64,000 nucleotides of DNA from Bacteroidota bacterium (GTDB taxonomy: Bacteria; Bacteroidota; Bacteroidia; Flavobacteriales; Flavobacteriaceae). Shown one piece after another: positions 55,543-63,501 of the stretch (positions are counted from its first letter, which is position 1; every line of letters begins with the position of its first letter). Made by a program: the position numbers and the translations under genes. The stretch lies in contig JADFOK010000008.1 in the NCBI GenBank assembly GCA_022562895.1, forward strand, positions 26,749 to 90,748, read 5' to 3'. Below the pieces are notes generated by a model, which saw only the letters and a list, made by a program, of their open reading frames with translations, made no database searches and was not told where the DNA came from.

Positions 55543-56508
55543 ATGCCTTCACGTAATTTATTTCAATACTTTATCATTACAGCAAAAGGATTGGCTATGG
55601 GTGCTGCTGATGTAGTTCCAGGTGTTTCTGGGGGGACTATTGCATTTATTTCTGGGATTTACGAAGAGTTGATCGAAACTATACATAAACTAGGCTTTGG
55701 GTTTTTTAAGACCTGGAAAAATAAGGGATTTCATTATTCTTGGAGACATTTTAATCTTTCCTTTTTATCCTCTTTATTATTTGGAATCATCATAAGTATA
55801 CTATCCCTTGCAAAACTAATAACATTTCTATTAAATGAGTATTCCATATGGGTTTGGTCATTTTTCTTTGGTTTAATATTAGCCAGCATTTTTCATATAG
55901 GTAAACAAATTAAGAAATGGTCCCTATCAGTTTGGATTGCATTGATTACAGCTTCAGTCTTTTCTTTTGCTATCACTCTTGCAGAACCTATAGGTTTTCC
56001 TGAAAGTACCTGGTTTTTGTTTTTAGCAGGGTTTATTGCCATTATAGCAATGATATTGCCAGGAATTTCAGGAGCCTTTATTTTACTTTTATTAGGTGCT
56101 TATCAATCTGTCATAGGAATAGTCACACAATTAGTTGACGGAATTACAAATATTAATTGGCATCTTTTTTCACAAGCTTTTATTAAACTAAGTGTCTTTG
56201 GATTAGGAGCTATCGTAGGAATAAAAATGTTTTCGAAAACACTTAATTGGATGTTTTCACATCATAAAAATCTTATACTAGCTATTCTTACAGGATTTAT
56301 GGTAGGAGCATTAAACAAAATTTGGCCTTGGAAAAAAGTGCTCCAATATCGTATTAATCATAGTGGAGAAGAAATTCCATTTATTGAAAAAAGTATTCTT
56401 CCTAATCATTACCAAAATGACCCTCAATTATTATTAGCAATAATTTTTATGCTTCTCGGTTTTATTTGTATCTATTTATTAGAGAGATTGTCTTTAGAAA
56501 AAAAATAA
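55543..56508 (+). CDS. DUF368 membrane protein, polyprenyl-phosphate transporter family (copy 1)
   Basis: 321 residues with about eight membrane helices. The family signature is KGLAMGAADVVPGVSGGTIAFISGIYEELI (read in parts), with a second inverted-repeat-like motif MILPGISGAFILLLLGAY. DUF368 (PopT) proteins recycle undecaprenyl phosphate across the membrane for wall and polysaccharide synthesis. It abuts copy 2 without a gap. Confidence 0.92.
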   Translation: MPSRNLFQYFIITAKGLAMGAADVVPGVSGGTIAFISGIYEELIETIHKLGFGFFKTWKNKGFHYSWRHFNLSFLSSLLFGIIISILSLAKLITFLLNEYSIWVWSFFFGLILASIFHIGKQIKKWSLSVWIALITASVFSFAITLAEPIGFPESTWFLFLAGFIAIIAMILPGISGAFILLLLGAYQSVIGIVTQLVDGITNINWHLFSQAFIKLSVFGLGAIVGIKMFSKTLNWMFSHHKNLILAILTGFMVGALNKIWPWKKVLQYRINHSGEEIPFIEKSILPNHYQNDPQLLLAIIFMLLGFICIYLLERLSLEKK

Positions 56509-57522
56509 ATGACTGAAAAACGCAAATTTACAGATAATGTTTGGTTAGTTTTAAAGGGACTAGCTATGGGAGCAGCCAATAAAGTACCTGGAGTTTCAGG
56601 TGGTATCGTGGCATTTGTAGTGGGTTTTTACGAAGAATTTATTTATTCCCTTCAGAAAATAAACAGGAAAGCTTTCTCATTACTTTTTAATAGAGGAATT
56701 AAAAGCTTTTATCAATATATTAATGGAAGTTTCTTATTACTTCTTTTTCTTGGGACAATTATAAGCTATTTTAGTGTTGCAAAAATTCTAGATTACCTGC
56801 TTATTAACTTTGAACTTTACGTTTGGAGTACTTTCTTTGGTATGATCATAGGTTCGGCATATTACGTGGCAAAGGGATTTGGTACCTGGAATAAAAGATA
56901 TGTTGCATTTCTTTTGTGTGGTATTATTGTAGGATTAAGTATTAGTTTTCTTGAGCCGGCACAAGAAAACGACAATCTAATCTTTGTATTTTTTTGCGGG
57001 ATAATAGGTGTTTCCGGGATGACGCTTCCAGGACTTTCAGGATCTTTCGTCCTTATATTATTGGGAAATTATGTTTTACTATTAGTAGACTCCGCAAATG
57101 CACTATTCGATACTTTTTCTGAATTAATACGTGGGAATATGAGTTTTTTTGAAGATCCTACACGAATTAGACTTTTAAAAGTCCTCATTGTATTTGCCCT
57201 AGGATCATTGACAGGATTAGTATCTCTATCCCATTTTTTAGCCTTCCTTCTTAAACGGTATAAAAAAACCACCTATGCTGTTATCATTGGTTTTATAATA
57301 GGTTCACTTGGTGTGGTATGGCCCTGGAAAGAAAAGCAATTAGAGTATGATGCATTGGGAAATATTTTGTATGATGCCAATGGAAGAGAAATAATTAAAT
57401 TTTATATAAGATATTTTCCTTCTGAATTTTCTAGCGAAATAGTATTGGCAATTTTCTTTATTATTGTTGGTATAATAACCTTATTAAGTTTAGATTGGTA
57501 TCGTAAAACTAATACTTTGTAA
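56509..57522 (+). CDS. DUF368 membrane protein, polyprenyl-phosphate transporter family (copy 2)
   Basis: 337 residues. It carries the same motifs as its neighbour, LAMGAANKVPGVSGGIVAF and MTLPGLSGSFVLILLGNY, with Asn-Lys replacing the Asp-Val next to the PGVSGG loop. The two proteins are clearly diverged paralogues. Their translational linkage may mean a heteromeric transporter or two lipid substrates. It is followed after one base by aroE. Confidence 0.92.
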   Translation: MTEKRKFTDNVWLVLKGLAMGAANKVPGVSGGIVAFVVGFYEEFIYSLQKINRKAFSLLFNRGIKSFYQYINGSFLLLLFLGTIISYFSVAKILDYLLINFELYVWSTFFGMIIGSAYYVAKGFGTWNKRYVAFLLCGIIVGLSISFLEPAQENDNLIFVFFCGIIGVSGMTLPGLSGSFVLILLGNYVLLLVDSANALFDTFSELIRGNMSFFEDPTRIRLLKVLIVFALGSLTGLVSLSHFLAFLLKRYKKTTYAVIIGFIIGSLGVVWPWKEKQLEYDALGNILYDANGREIIKFYIRYFPSEFSSEIVLAIFFIIVGIITLLSLDWYRKTNTL

Positions 57523-57523
57523 A

Positions 57524-58255
57524 ATGGCTGAGTATGGGCTTATTGGAAAAAATATAGAGCATTCTTTTTCAAAATCTTTTTTTACTGCAAAGTTTGAAAA
57601 GGAAAAAAGAAAAGATACCTATCAAAATTTTGACATTCAAAATATTAACCAACTTCACGATATTATACTAAATCACAAAGATTTAAAAGGGCTGAATGTA
57701 ACCATTCCTTTTAAAGAAAATGTTATTCCTTTATTAGATAAAATAGATAAAGAAGCCAAAAAAATAGGTGCAGTAAATACTATAAAAATAAATAGGAAAA
57801 GAAAACTTATTGGTTATAATACTGACCATTATGGTTTTGCCAGAGTGGTTGGAGATTTTCTTCCTTTAAAGAAAAAAACAGCATTAGTATTAGGAACTGG
57901 TGGTGTTTCTAAAGCAATTATTTATGTTTTGAAATTTATGGATTTTGATTATAAAATTGTTTCCAGAACAAAAATCGAAAATAACCTCACCTACAATGAG
58001 TTGGACAAAGATATAATCGATAAACATTTTCTTTTAATAAATTGTACTCCTCTAGGCACATATCCTAATATTAAGAATTATCCAAATATTCCTTATAAGT
58101 ATTTAACAAAAGAGCATTTTCTCTTTGACCTTACTTATAATCCACAAGTAACTGAATTTATGAAAATTGGTCTTCTTCAAGGTACACGTGTTAGCAATGG
58201 ATTAAAAATGCTTGAATATCAAGCCAATAAAGCTTGGACGATCTGGAAGTTGTAA
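57524..58255 (+). CDS. aroE: Shikimate dehydrogenase
   Basis: 243 residues, at the short end of the family. GLIGKNIEHSFSKSFFTAKF binds shikimate, GLNVTIPFKENV carries the catalytic Lys, and GAVNTIKI and VLGTGGVSKAI (NADP-binding) follow. NCTPLGTYPN and YNPQVTEF complete the pattern. It reduces 3-dehydroshikimate in aromatic amino acid synthesis. One base after the second DUF368 gene. Confidence 0.95.
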   Translation: MAEYGLIGKNIEHSFSKSFFTAKFEKEKRKDTYQNFDIQNINQLHDIILNHKDLKGLNVTIPFKENVIPLLDKIDKEAKKIGAVNTIKINRKRKLIGYNTDHYGFARVVGDFLPLKKKTALVLGTGGVSKAIIYVLKFMDFDYKIVSRTKIENNLTYNELDKDIIDKHFLLINCTPLGTYPNIKNYPNIPYKYLTKEHFLFDLTYNPQVTEFMKIGLLQGTRVSNGLKMLEYQANKAWTIWKL

Positions 58256-58285
58256 TTAATAAATAACTCTTCAAAAATCCATTAC

Positions 58286-58293
58286 TATCTTTG
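58286..58293 (+). promoter_or_regulatory. Candidate -7 element for the DUF349 gene
   Basis: TATCTTTG, full TAnnTTTG match, about 74 bases before ATG 58368. No TTG at -33 spacing. The leader it implies is longer than for most genes here. Confidence 0.42.
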
Positions 58294-58367
58294 CTATTTA
58301 ATCAGTTGTTAGTATATTAACACTTTCAAACCCGACTATTTGGGACCGAACCTTAACATTGAAAGAT

Positions 58368-60359
58368 ATGTGTGCTAAAGAAAAAGATAATTCTGAGATC
58401 TCAGAAAACCAAGATATTACTATAATTAAAAAGGAAGAAACTAGTAAAACTACTACTGAGGAAAATTCAACCTTCAAATCCAGTAATGTCACTCCTGCAA
58501 ATAAAAAAGAAGATACACCCAATAAAATAAAAGAGGAGAAAGAAACTCCTACTGAAGAACCGTCGGTGTCTGATGAAGAGCTGAAAGAGGTAAGCTCTTC
58601 TAAAGAAATTGAAGTGAAAGAGAAGGTAAAAGAGGATTCAATTAAAGATTATAGTACTCTCTCAAAAGAAGAATTGATTGAAGAATTGAAAGCGGTTATC
58701 AAGGATAAACCTATTCAACAAATTAAAAATGATGTAGAAGAAATACGAGCAGAATTTAATTCTAAATTTAACCAAGAGTTAGTACAAAATAAAAAATCTT
58801 TTGTAGCAGATGGAGGTAATATCATTGATTTTTATTACTCTACACCACTTAAAAAAGAATTTAGTTCTATTTATTTTGATTATAAAGATAAACTAAATAA
58901 ATACTATAAGAATCTTTCCAAAGACCTTCGGGCAAACCTTGCTAAGCGTTTAGAATTAATAGAAGAATTAAAAAGTTTATTAAATGCCGAAGAAAATATA
59001 AACACAACCTACAAGCACTTTAAAGACATTCAGGAGCGTTGGTTTGAATCTGGAGTTATCCCACGTGATAAATATAATATAGTCTGGAATACGTATCGTC
59101 ACCACGTTGAAAATTTTTATGACTTTCTACATCTTAATCGTGAATTTAGAGATTTAGATTTTAAACACAATCTTGAACAAAAACTCAAACTCATAGATCG
59201 CGCTGAAAAGTTAGCTGAAGAAGAAAATATTAATAAATCCTTCAGTGAATTACAAATGCTCCATAAAATGTGGAAGGAAGAAATAGGTCCTGTTGCTAAA
59301 GGATATCGAGAAGATGTTTGGGAAAAATTTAGTGCAGCTACCAAAGCAATACATGATAAACGTCTTTTGCATTTAAAAGATTTAGAACAGGATTTTGAAG
59401 AAAATTTAAATTTGAAAAAGGAAATTATAAATGAAATAAACCAAATTACAAAAAGTACCATACTCAATCACCAAGGATGGCAAAATGCTATTAAAAAAGT
59501 ACAAATACTTCGAGATAAATTTTTTGAAACCGGAAAAGTATCCCACATTCATAATAAAGAAATATGGAGTTCTTTTAAGGAATCAACACGTCTTTTTAAT
59601 AAAGAAAAAAATATTTACTATAAAAATCAGAAGAAAGAACAATACAACAATCTAGCAAAAAAACGCGAGTTAATTAAAATCGCTGATGAGAATAAAGATA
59701 TTGGTGAATTTGAAGTTGTAACACCCCTGATGAAAAAAATTCAAAATGACTGGAAAAATATTGGTCATGTACCAAGAAAAGAAAGTGACAAAGTTTGGAA
59801 ATTATTTAAAGAAGCTTGTAATCATTATTTCGATCGCTTACACTCAAAACAAGAAGAATCTAATAAAGAAGAATTTGAACATTATAAATTAAAAGAAGAA
59901 TTATTAGATTCTCTTTCATCCTTAAAGCCTAAGGGCAATCCTGAAGATGATATTAAAACAATAAAAGACCAAATTAAAGCCTGGAAAGAAATTGGTAGAG
60001 TTCCATATAATAAAAGGAATATAGAGCGAAAGTTTAATAAAATACTTGATAATCTCTTTAATCAGTTAGATATGGATAAAAAAGAAATTGAACTCATAAA
60101 GTTTGAAAATAAAATAAACACATTAGTTACTAAAGACGATGATAGAAAACTACAAAATGAGGAATTCTTTATTTCCAAAAAAATCGATGAAGCTATAGCT
60201 GAAATTAGACAATTAGAAAATAATTTGGGTTTTTTCCAGCAAGTAGACGAAAATAACCCTTTGGTAAAAGAAGTAAACAAAAATATTGAAAAACTTAAAA
60301 AGGAACTTGAAGTTTGGAAAGCAAAGCTTTCAAAGATAAGATCCATTCGTAAAGGATGA
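58368..60359 (+). CDS. DUF349 repeat protein
   Basis: 663 residues from ATG 58368; a TTG three codons earlier is also possible. Residues 1-~90 are low-complexity and rich in Glu, Lys, Ser and Thr, probably disordered. At least five DUF349 units follow, each with a W-x-x-x-G-x-(V/I)-P-type core: WFESGVIPRDKYNIVW, WKEEIGPVAKGYREDVW, FFETGKVSHIHNKEIW, WKNIGHVPRKESDKVW and WKEIGRVPYNKRNIERKF. It is a long helical protein of unknown function. The next gene begins four bases after its stop. Confidence 0.9.
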   Translation: MCAKEKDNSEISENQDITIIKKEETSKTTTEENSTFKSSNVTPANKKEDTPNKIKEEKETPTEEPSVSDEELKEVSSSKEIEVKEKVKEDSIKDYSTLSKEELIEELKAVIKDKPIQQIKNDVEEIRAEFNSKFNQELVQNKKSFVADGGNIIDFYYSTPLKKEFSSIYFDYKDKLNKYYKNLSKDLRANLAKRLELIEELKSLLNAEENINTTYKHFKDIQERWFESGVIPRDKYNIVWNTYRHHVENFYDFLHLNREFRDLDFKHNLEQKLKLIDRAEKLAEEENINKSFSELQMLHKMWKEEIGPVAKGYREDVWEKFSAATKAIHDKRLLHLKDLEQDFEENLNLKKEIINEINQITKSTILNHQGWQNAIKKVQILRDKFFETGKVSHIHNKEIWSSFKESTRLFNKEKNIYYKNQKKEQYNNLAKKRELIKIADENKDIGEFEVVTPLMKKIQNDWKNIGHVPRKESDKVWKLFKEACNHYFDRLHSKQEESNKEEFEHYKLKEELLDSLSSLKPKGNPEDDIKTIKDQIKAWKEIGRVPYNKRNIERKFNKILDNLFNQLDMDKKEIELIKFENKINTLVTKDDDRKLQNEEFFISKKIDEAIAEIRQLENNLGFFQQVDENNPLVKEVNKNIEKLKKELEVWKAKLSKIRSIRKG

Positions 60360-60363
60360 ACGC

Positions 60364-60996
60364 ATGGTTTCTTGTTTATTATGCCATAGTGAAACTACGA
60401 TAAACTATACCAGCATAAATAATATTATATATTTAAAATGCAATATATGTAAAACTGTTTTTAAACATCCAAAACATTTTATATCCCCTGAAGCTGAAAA
60501 AGAACATTATGCAAAACACCATAACGATATAGAAGACATTCACTACCAACAATTTGTATCTCCTATTTTTAAAAGTGTTATTCAAAACTTCCCAAATTAC
60601 AGCAAAGGATTGGACTTTGGTTCAGGAACAGGATCTGTTATTAAAAAGCTACTAACTGAAAAAGGGTATCAAATTGCTCTTTATGATCCATTTTTTCACG
60701 CAGATATTAGTGTATTGCAACAAAAATATAATTTTATTGTTTGTTGTGAAGTTGTAGAGCATTTTCACCATCCACATAAAGAATTTAAACTTTTAAAAAA
60801 ATTGCTTATGCCTGGTGGTAAACTGTTTTGTATGACAGAATTAATTCCTATTAACATTCCTTTTGAAGAATGGTATTACATAAAAGACCCCACACACGTT
60901 ATTTTTTATTCTGAAGAAAGTTTAACGTGGATTAAAAAAAGGCAGTCCTTTTCTGATGTAGAATTTGATGGTAGGTTAATCGTTTTTAGTAACTAA
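60364..60996 (+). CDS. Class I SAM-dependent methyltransferase with zinc-binding N-terminus
   Basis: 210 residues. Two CxxC pairs (Cys4/Cys7 and Cys26/Cys29) form a probable zinc ribbon. Motif I is LDFGSGTGSVIKKL, and CCEVVEHFHHPHKEF with LMPGGKLFCMTE follow, as in small methyltransferases of the Methyltransf_11/23 type. Substrate unknown. It ends four bases inside the end of the convergent mazG gene. Confidence 0.9.
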   Translation: MVSCLLCHSETTINYTSINNIIYLKCNICKTVFKHPKHFISPEAEKEHYAKHHNDIEDIHYQQFVSPIFKSVIQNFPNYSKGLDFGSGTGSVIKKLLTEKGYQIALYDPFFHADISVLQQKYNFIVCCEVVEHFHHPHKEFKLLKKLLMPGGKLFCMTELIPINIPFEEWYYIKDPTHVIFYSEESLTWIKKRQSFSDVEFDGRLIVFSN

Positions 60997-61769
60997 GCCC
61001 CCTTTTTTGCTTCTTCCCAAAACACATCCATCTCTGCTAAAGTCATATCTTTAATAGGTTTGTTAATCTCTAGGGCTTTACTTTCTAAATACTGAAAACG
61101 TTTAATGAATTTTTTATTTGTTCGTTCTAATGCATTCTCAGGATCAATATTTAAGAAACGGGCGTAGTTTATCATAGAAAACAAAACATCTCCAAATTCT
61201 GCTTCTATTTGTGATTTATTATCTTCCGATACCTCATGTTGAAGCTCTTCAAGTTCTTCTTTTAATTTTTCAAAAACCTGTTGAGGTTCTTCCCAGTCAA
61301 ATCCTACACTTGCAACTTTATCTTGTATTCTGTTTGCTTTCACTAATGCTGGTAAAGATTTTGGTACTCCTTCAAGTATACTCTTTTTGCCTTGTTTAAG
61401 TTTAAGATTCTCCCAATTATTTTTGACTTCCTCTTCATTTGCAACTGTAACATCTCCATAAATATGGGGATGTCTATAAATAAGTTTATCGCATATTTCA
61501 TTGGCAACATCTGCTATATCAAAGTCTTTTGTTTCACTGCCTATTTTAGCATAAAACACTATGTGTAACAGTAAATCTCCAAGTTCTTTTTTTACTTCCT
61601 GTAAATCATTATCCAGAATTGCATCGCCAAGTTCGTATGTCTCCTCGATGGTAAGATGCCTTAAAGACTGTATCGTTTGTTTTTTATCCCAGGGACACTG
61701 TTCACGTAACTCATCCATTATGGTAAGCAAACGATTAATTGCCTTTAATTGGTTTTCTCTGGAATTCAT
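60993..61769 (-). CDS. mazG: Nucleoside triphosphate pyrophosphohydrolase MazG
   Basis: 258 residues with two MazG modules. The first has EQCPWDKKQTIQSLRHLTIEE (read in parts) and KKELGDLLLHIVFYAKIG; the second has EELEELQHE and EAEFGDVLFSMINYARFL. It hydrolyses nucleoside triphosphates, limiting damaged or excess nucleotides, and may lower ppGpp responses. It overlaps the end of the convergent methyltransferase gene and follows the DUF5606 gene by six bases. Confidence 0.95.
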   Translation of the reverse strand: MNSRENQLKAINRLLTIMDELREQCPWDKKQTIQSLRHLTIEETYELGDAILDNDLQEVKKELGDLLLHIVFYAKIGSETKDFDIADVANEICDKLIYRHPHIYGDVTVANEEEVKNNWENLKLKQGKKSILEGVPKSLPALVKANRIQDKVASVGFDWEEPQQVFEKLKEELEELQHEVSEDNKSQIEAEFGDVLFSMINYARFLNIDPENALERTNKKFIKRFQYLESKALEINKPIKDMTLAEMDVFWEEAKKGA

Positions 61770-61775
61770 TTTTTA

Positions 61776-62192
61776 TTATTCGTCATCATTGCTATTGTCC
61801 TCTTTTTCGGAAAAATCTGTAATTCCTATTTTGTTAAGTAAGTTATACCATTGTACAACTTTTTTAATATCACTGGCATAGACGCGTTCTTCATCATAAT
61901 CGGGCATTACATTGAAGAAATATTCTTCTAATTCGTCCTTTGATACTTTATGATCAATAGCCTCGCCTCCGTTTTCTTTTTTTGCAATCATGGCAAATAC
62001 TTCGCGAAGCGGAACTTCTTCAGTAAGGGTATATATAGATATTTCAGAAAGTAAACTCACATTGTGCCTAGCGCCTACACTTATTTTCTTTCCATCAAGA
62101 AGTGACTCAGCCAAAAAACCATTTCGTGTTTGATTTTTTAATTGGTACAAACCCGGTTTTCCAGAAATAGATAATATCTTTTCTAAACTCAT
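61776..62192 (-). CDS. DUF5606 protein
   Basis: 138 residues. The N-terminus SLEKILSISGKPGLYQLKNQTR is a conserved Bacteroidetes signature, and YALLS-type segments such as VSLLSEISIYTLTEEVPLREVF and DYDEERVYASDIKKVVQWY complete the family pattern. The C-terminus is acidic. No function is known. It sits between def and mazG, an order I recognise from other Flavobacteria. Confidence 0.88.
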   Translation of the reverse strand: MSLEKILSISGKPGLYQLKNQTRNGFLAESLLDGKKISVGARHNVSLLSEISIYTLTEEVPLREVFAMIAKKENGGEAIDHKVSKDELEEYFFNVMPDYDEERVYASDIKKVVQWYNLLNKIGITDFSEKEDNSNDDE

Positions 62193-62255
62193 AAAGTAAA
62201 TAGTTGTTTTTCAGAGGTGTAAATATCCTAGGTTAAATTTAAATTTCCAAATGTG

Positions 62256-62846
62256 TTAGCGTTTCTTTTTTGTTTTGGGAAAACGCATGCGGTATTCTAC
62301 CTCTATTTTTCCTCTTGATATGTTTTCAAGTTTCCCTTTTATCAAACGTTTTTTTAGTACAGAAAGTTTATCCGTAAACAAAATACCATTAATATGATCG
62401 TATTCATGCTGGATAATACGCGCTGCAATACCGTTAAATTCTTTTACATGTTTATTGAATTTTTCATCATAAAATTCAATTTTAATGTTCTTTTTTCTAA
62501 AAACATCTTCTCTAATTTCGGGAATACTAAGACAACCCTCATTAAAAGACCATTCATCACCGGATTCATCTAACATTTTTGGATTAATAAACACCTGTTT
62601 GAATGTGCTTAAAAAATTTCTTTCTTCTTCAGAAATTTCATCGTCATCCTCAAAAGATGACGCATCAACAATAAAAAGACAAATTGATAAACCTAACTGG
62701 GGAGCAGCTAATCCAATACCAAATGCGCTATACATGGTTTCAAACATATTATCTATAAATTCCTCAAGTTCAGGGAAGTCTTTAGTAATCTTTTTTCCCT
62801 TTTTTCTTAAAATTGGATCACCGTAAGCTAATATTGGTAATATCAT
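62256..62846 (-). CDS. def: Peptide deformylase
   Basis: 196 residues. Motif 1 is GIGLAAPQLG (43-52), motif 2 EGCLSIP (Cys105 metal ligand) and motif 3 QHEYDH (His147, Glu148, His151). An acidic loop (~63-75, SSFEDDDEISEEE) is inserted as in Bacteroidetes enzymes. It removes the formyl group from nascent proteins. Overlaps ruvX by four bases. Confidence 0.97.
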   Translation of the reverse strand: MILPILAYGDPILRKKGKKITKDFPELEEFIDNMFETMYSAFGIGLAAPQLGLSICLFIVDASSFEDDDEISEEERNFLSTFKQVFINPKMLDESGDEWSFNEGCLSIPEIREDVFRKKNIKIEFYDEKFNKHVKEFNGIAARIIQHEYDHINGILFTDKLSVLKKRLIKGKLENISRGKIEVEYRMRFPKTKKKR

Positions 62847-63256
62847 TTTTTTTTATATAAGTAATCTTGTAAAATTATCGTTGCACTAATCTCATCAATC
62901 AACTCTTTATTTTGTCGCTGTTTCTTTTTAAGACCACTATCTATCATAGTCTGTAATGCTATTTTGCTAGTAAAGCGTTCATCTACACGTACTATTTTTA
63001 ACTTCGGAAAGGCTTCAGACAAAATAATCACAAACTTTTTAATCTCAACTTCAATCAAAGATTGGGTACCATCTCTTTGCCTAGGCTCTCCTATTAGTAC
63101 CACATCAACATTTTCAGAAGTAAAATATTTTTTCAAAAATTTAAGCAGTTCTTTAGTGTTAACAGTCGTTAAACCCGAAGCAATGAGTTTCAACTCATCG
63201 GTAATAGCAATTCCTGTTCGCTTGGACCCATAATCTATAGCTAATAAACGTCCCAT
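62843..63256 (-). CDS. ruvX: Holliday junction resolvase-like RuvX (YqgF)
   Basis: 137 residues. The RNase H-fold motifs are AIDYGSKRTGIAITD (catalytic Asp), VVLIGEPRQRDGTQS and VRVDERFTSKIA. YqgF proteins act in pre-16S rRNA end processing, and the resolvase name comes from structural similarity. First gene of the ruvX-def-DUF5606-mazG run, with a -7 element just upstream. Confidence 0.94.
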   Translation of the reverse strand: MGRLLAIDYGSKRTGIAITDELKLIASGLTTVNTKELLKFLKKYFTSENVDVVLIGEPRQRDGTQSLIEVEIKKFVIILSEAFPKLKIVRVDERFTSKIALQTMIDSGLKKKQRQNKELIDEISATIILQDYLYKKK

Positions 63257-63264
63257 ATTTTGCG

Positions 63265-63272
63265 CAAAAGTA
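63265..63272 (-). promoter_or_regulatory. Candidate -7 element for the ruvX operon
   Basis: - strand TACTTTTG (plus CAAAAGTA), full TAnnTTTG match, eight bases before the ruvX ATG. No TTG at -33. Confidence 0.45.
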
Positions 63273-63295
63273 AGGGATTAATTAAAAGTGACTTC

Positions 63296-63303
63296 TATAT
63301 TTG
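63296..63303 (+). promoter_or_regulatory. Orphan -7 element pointing away from ruvX
   Basis: TATATTTG on the + strand, divergent from ruvX. Reading rightward, no start codon with a usable frame follows before the composition change at roughly 63.35-63.4 kb. It may have served a native gene that is absent from this contig. Confidence 0.3.
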
Positions 63304-63501
63304 TATAATTATTATTATAGTTAACAGTTGGTTTGTCTTTTTGTCACATTTTTTATTACACCATTACTACATATTGTTGTATTTGTGCTGTCCGGACATG
63401 TATTGTATCAAGATATAGCGATTCTTGAGCAAGGAATCATATTTTCCATCTGAACCCTTTGTGAGTCTTAATGAAACAGGTCCATAGGAACTCCCCGCTT
63501 A

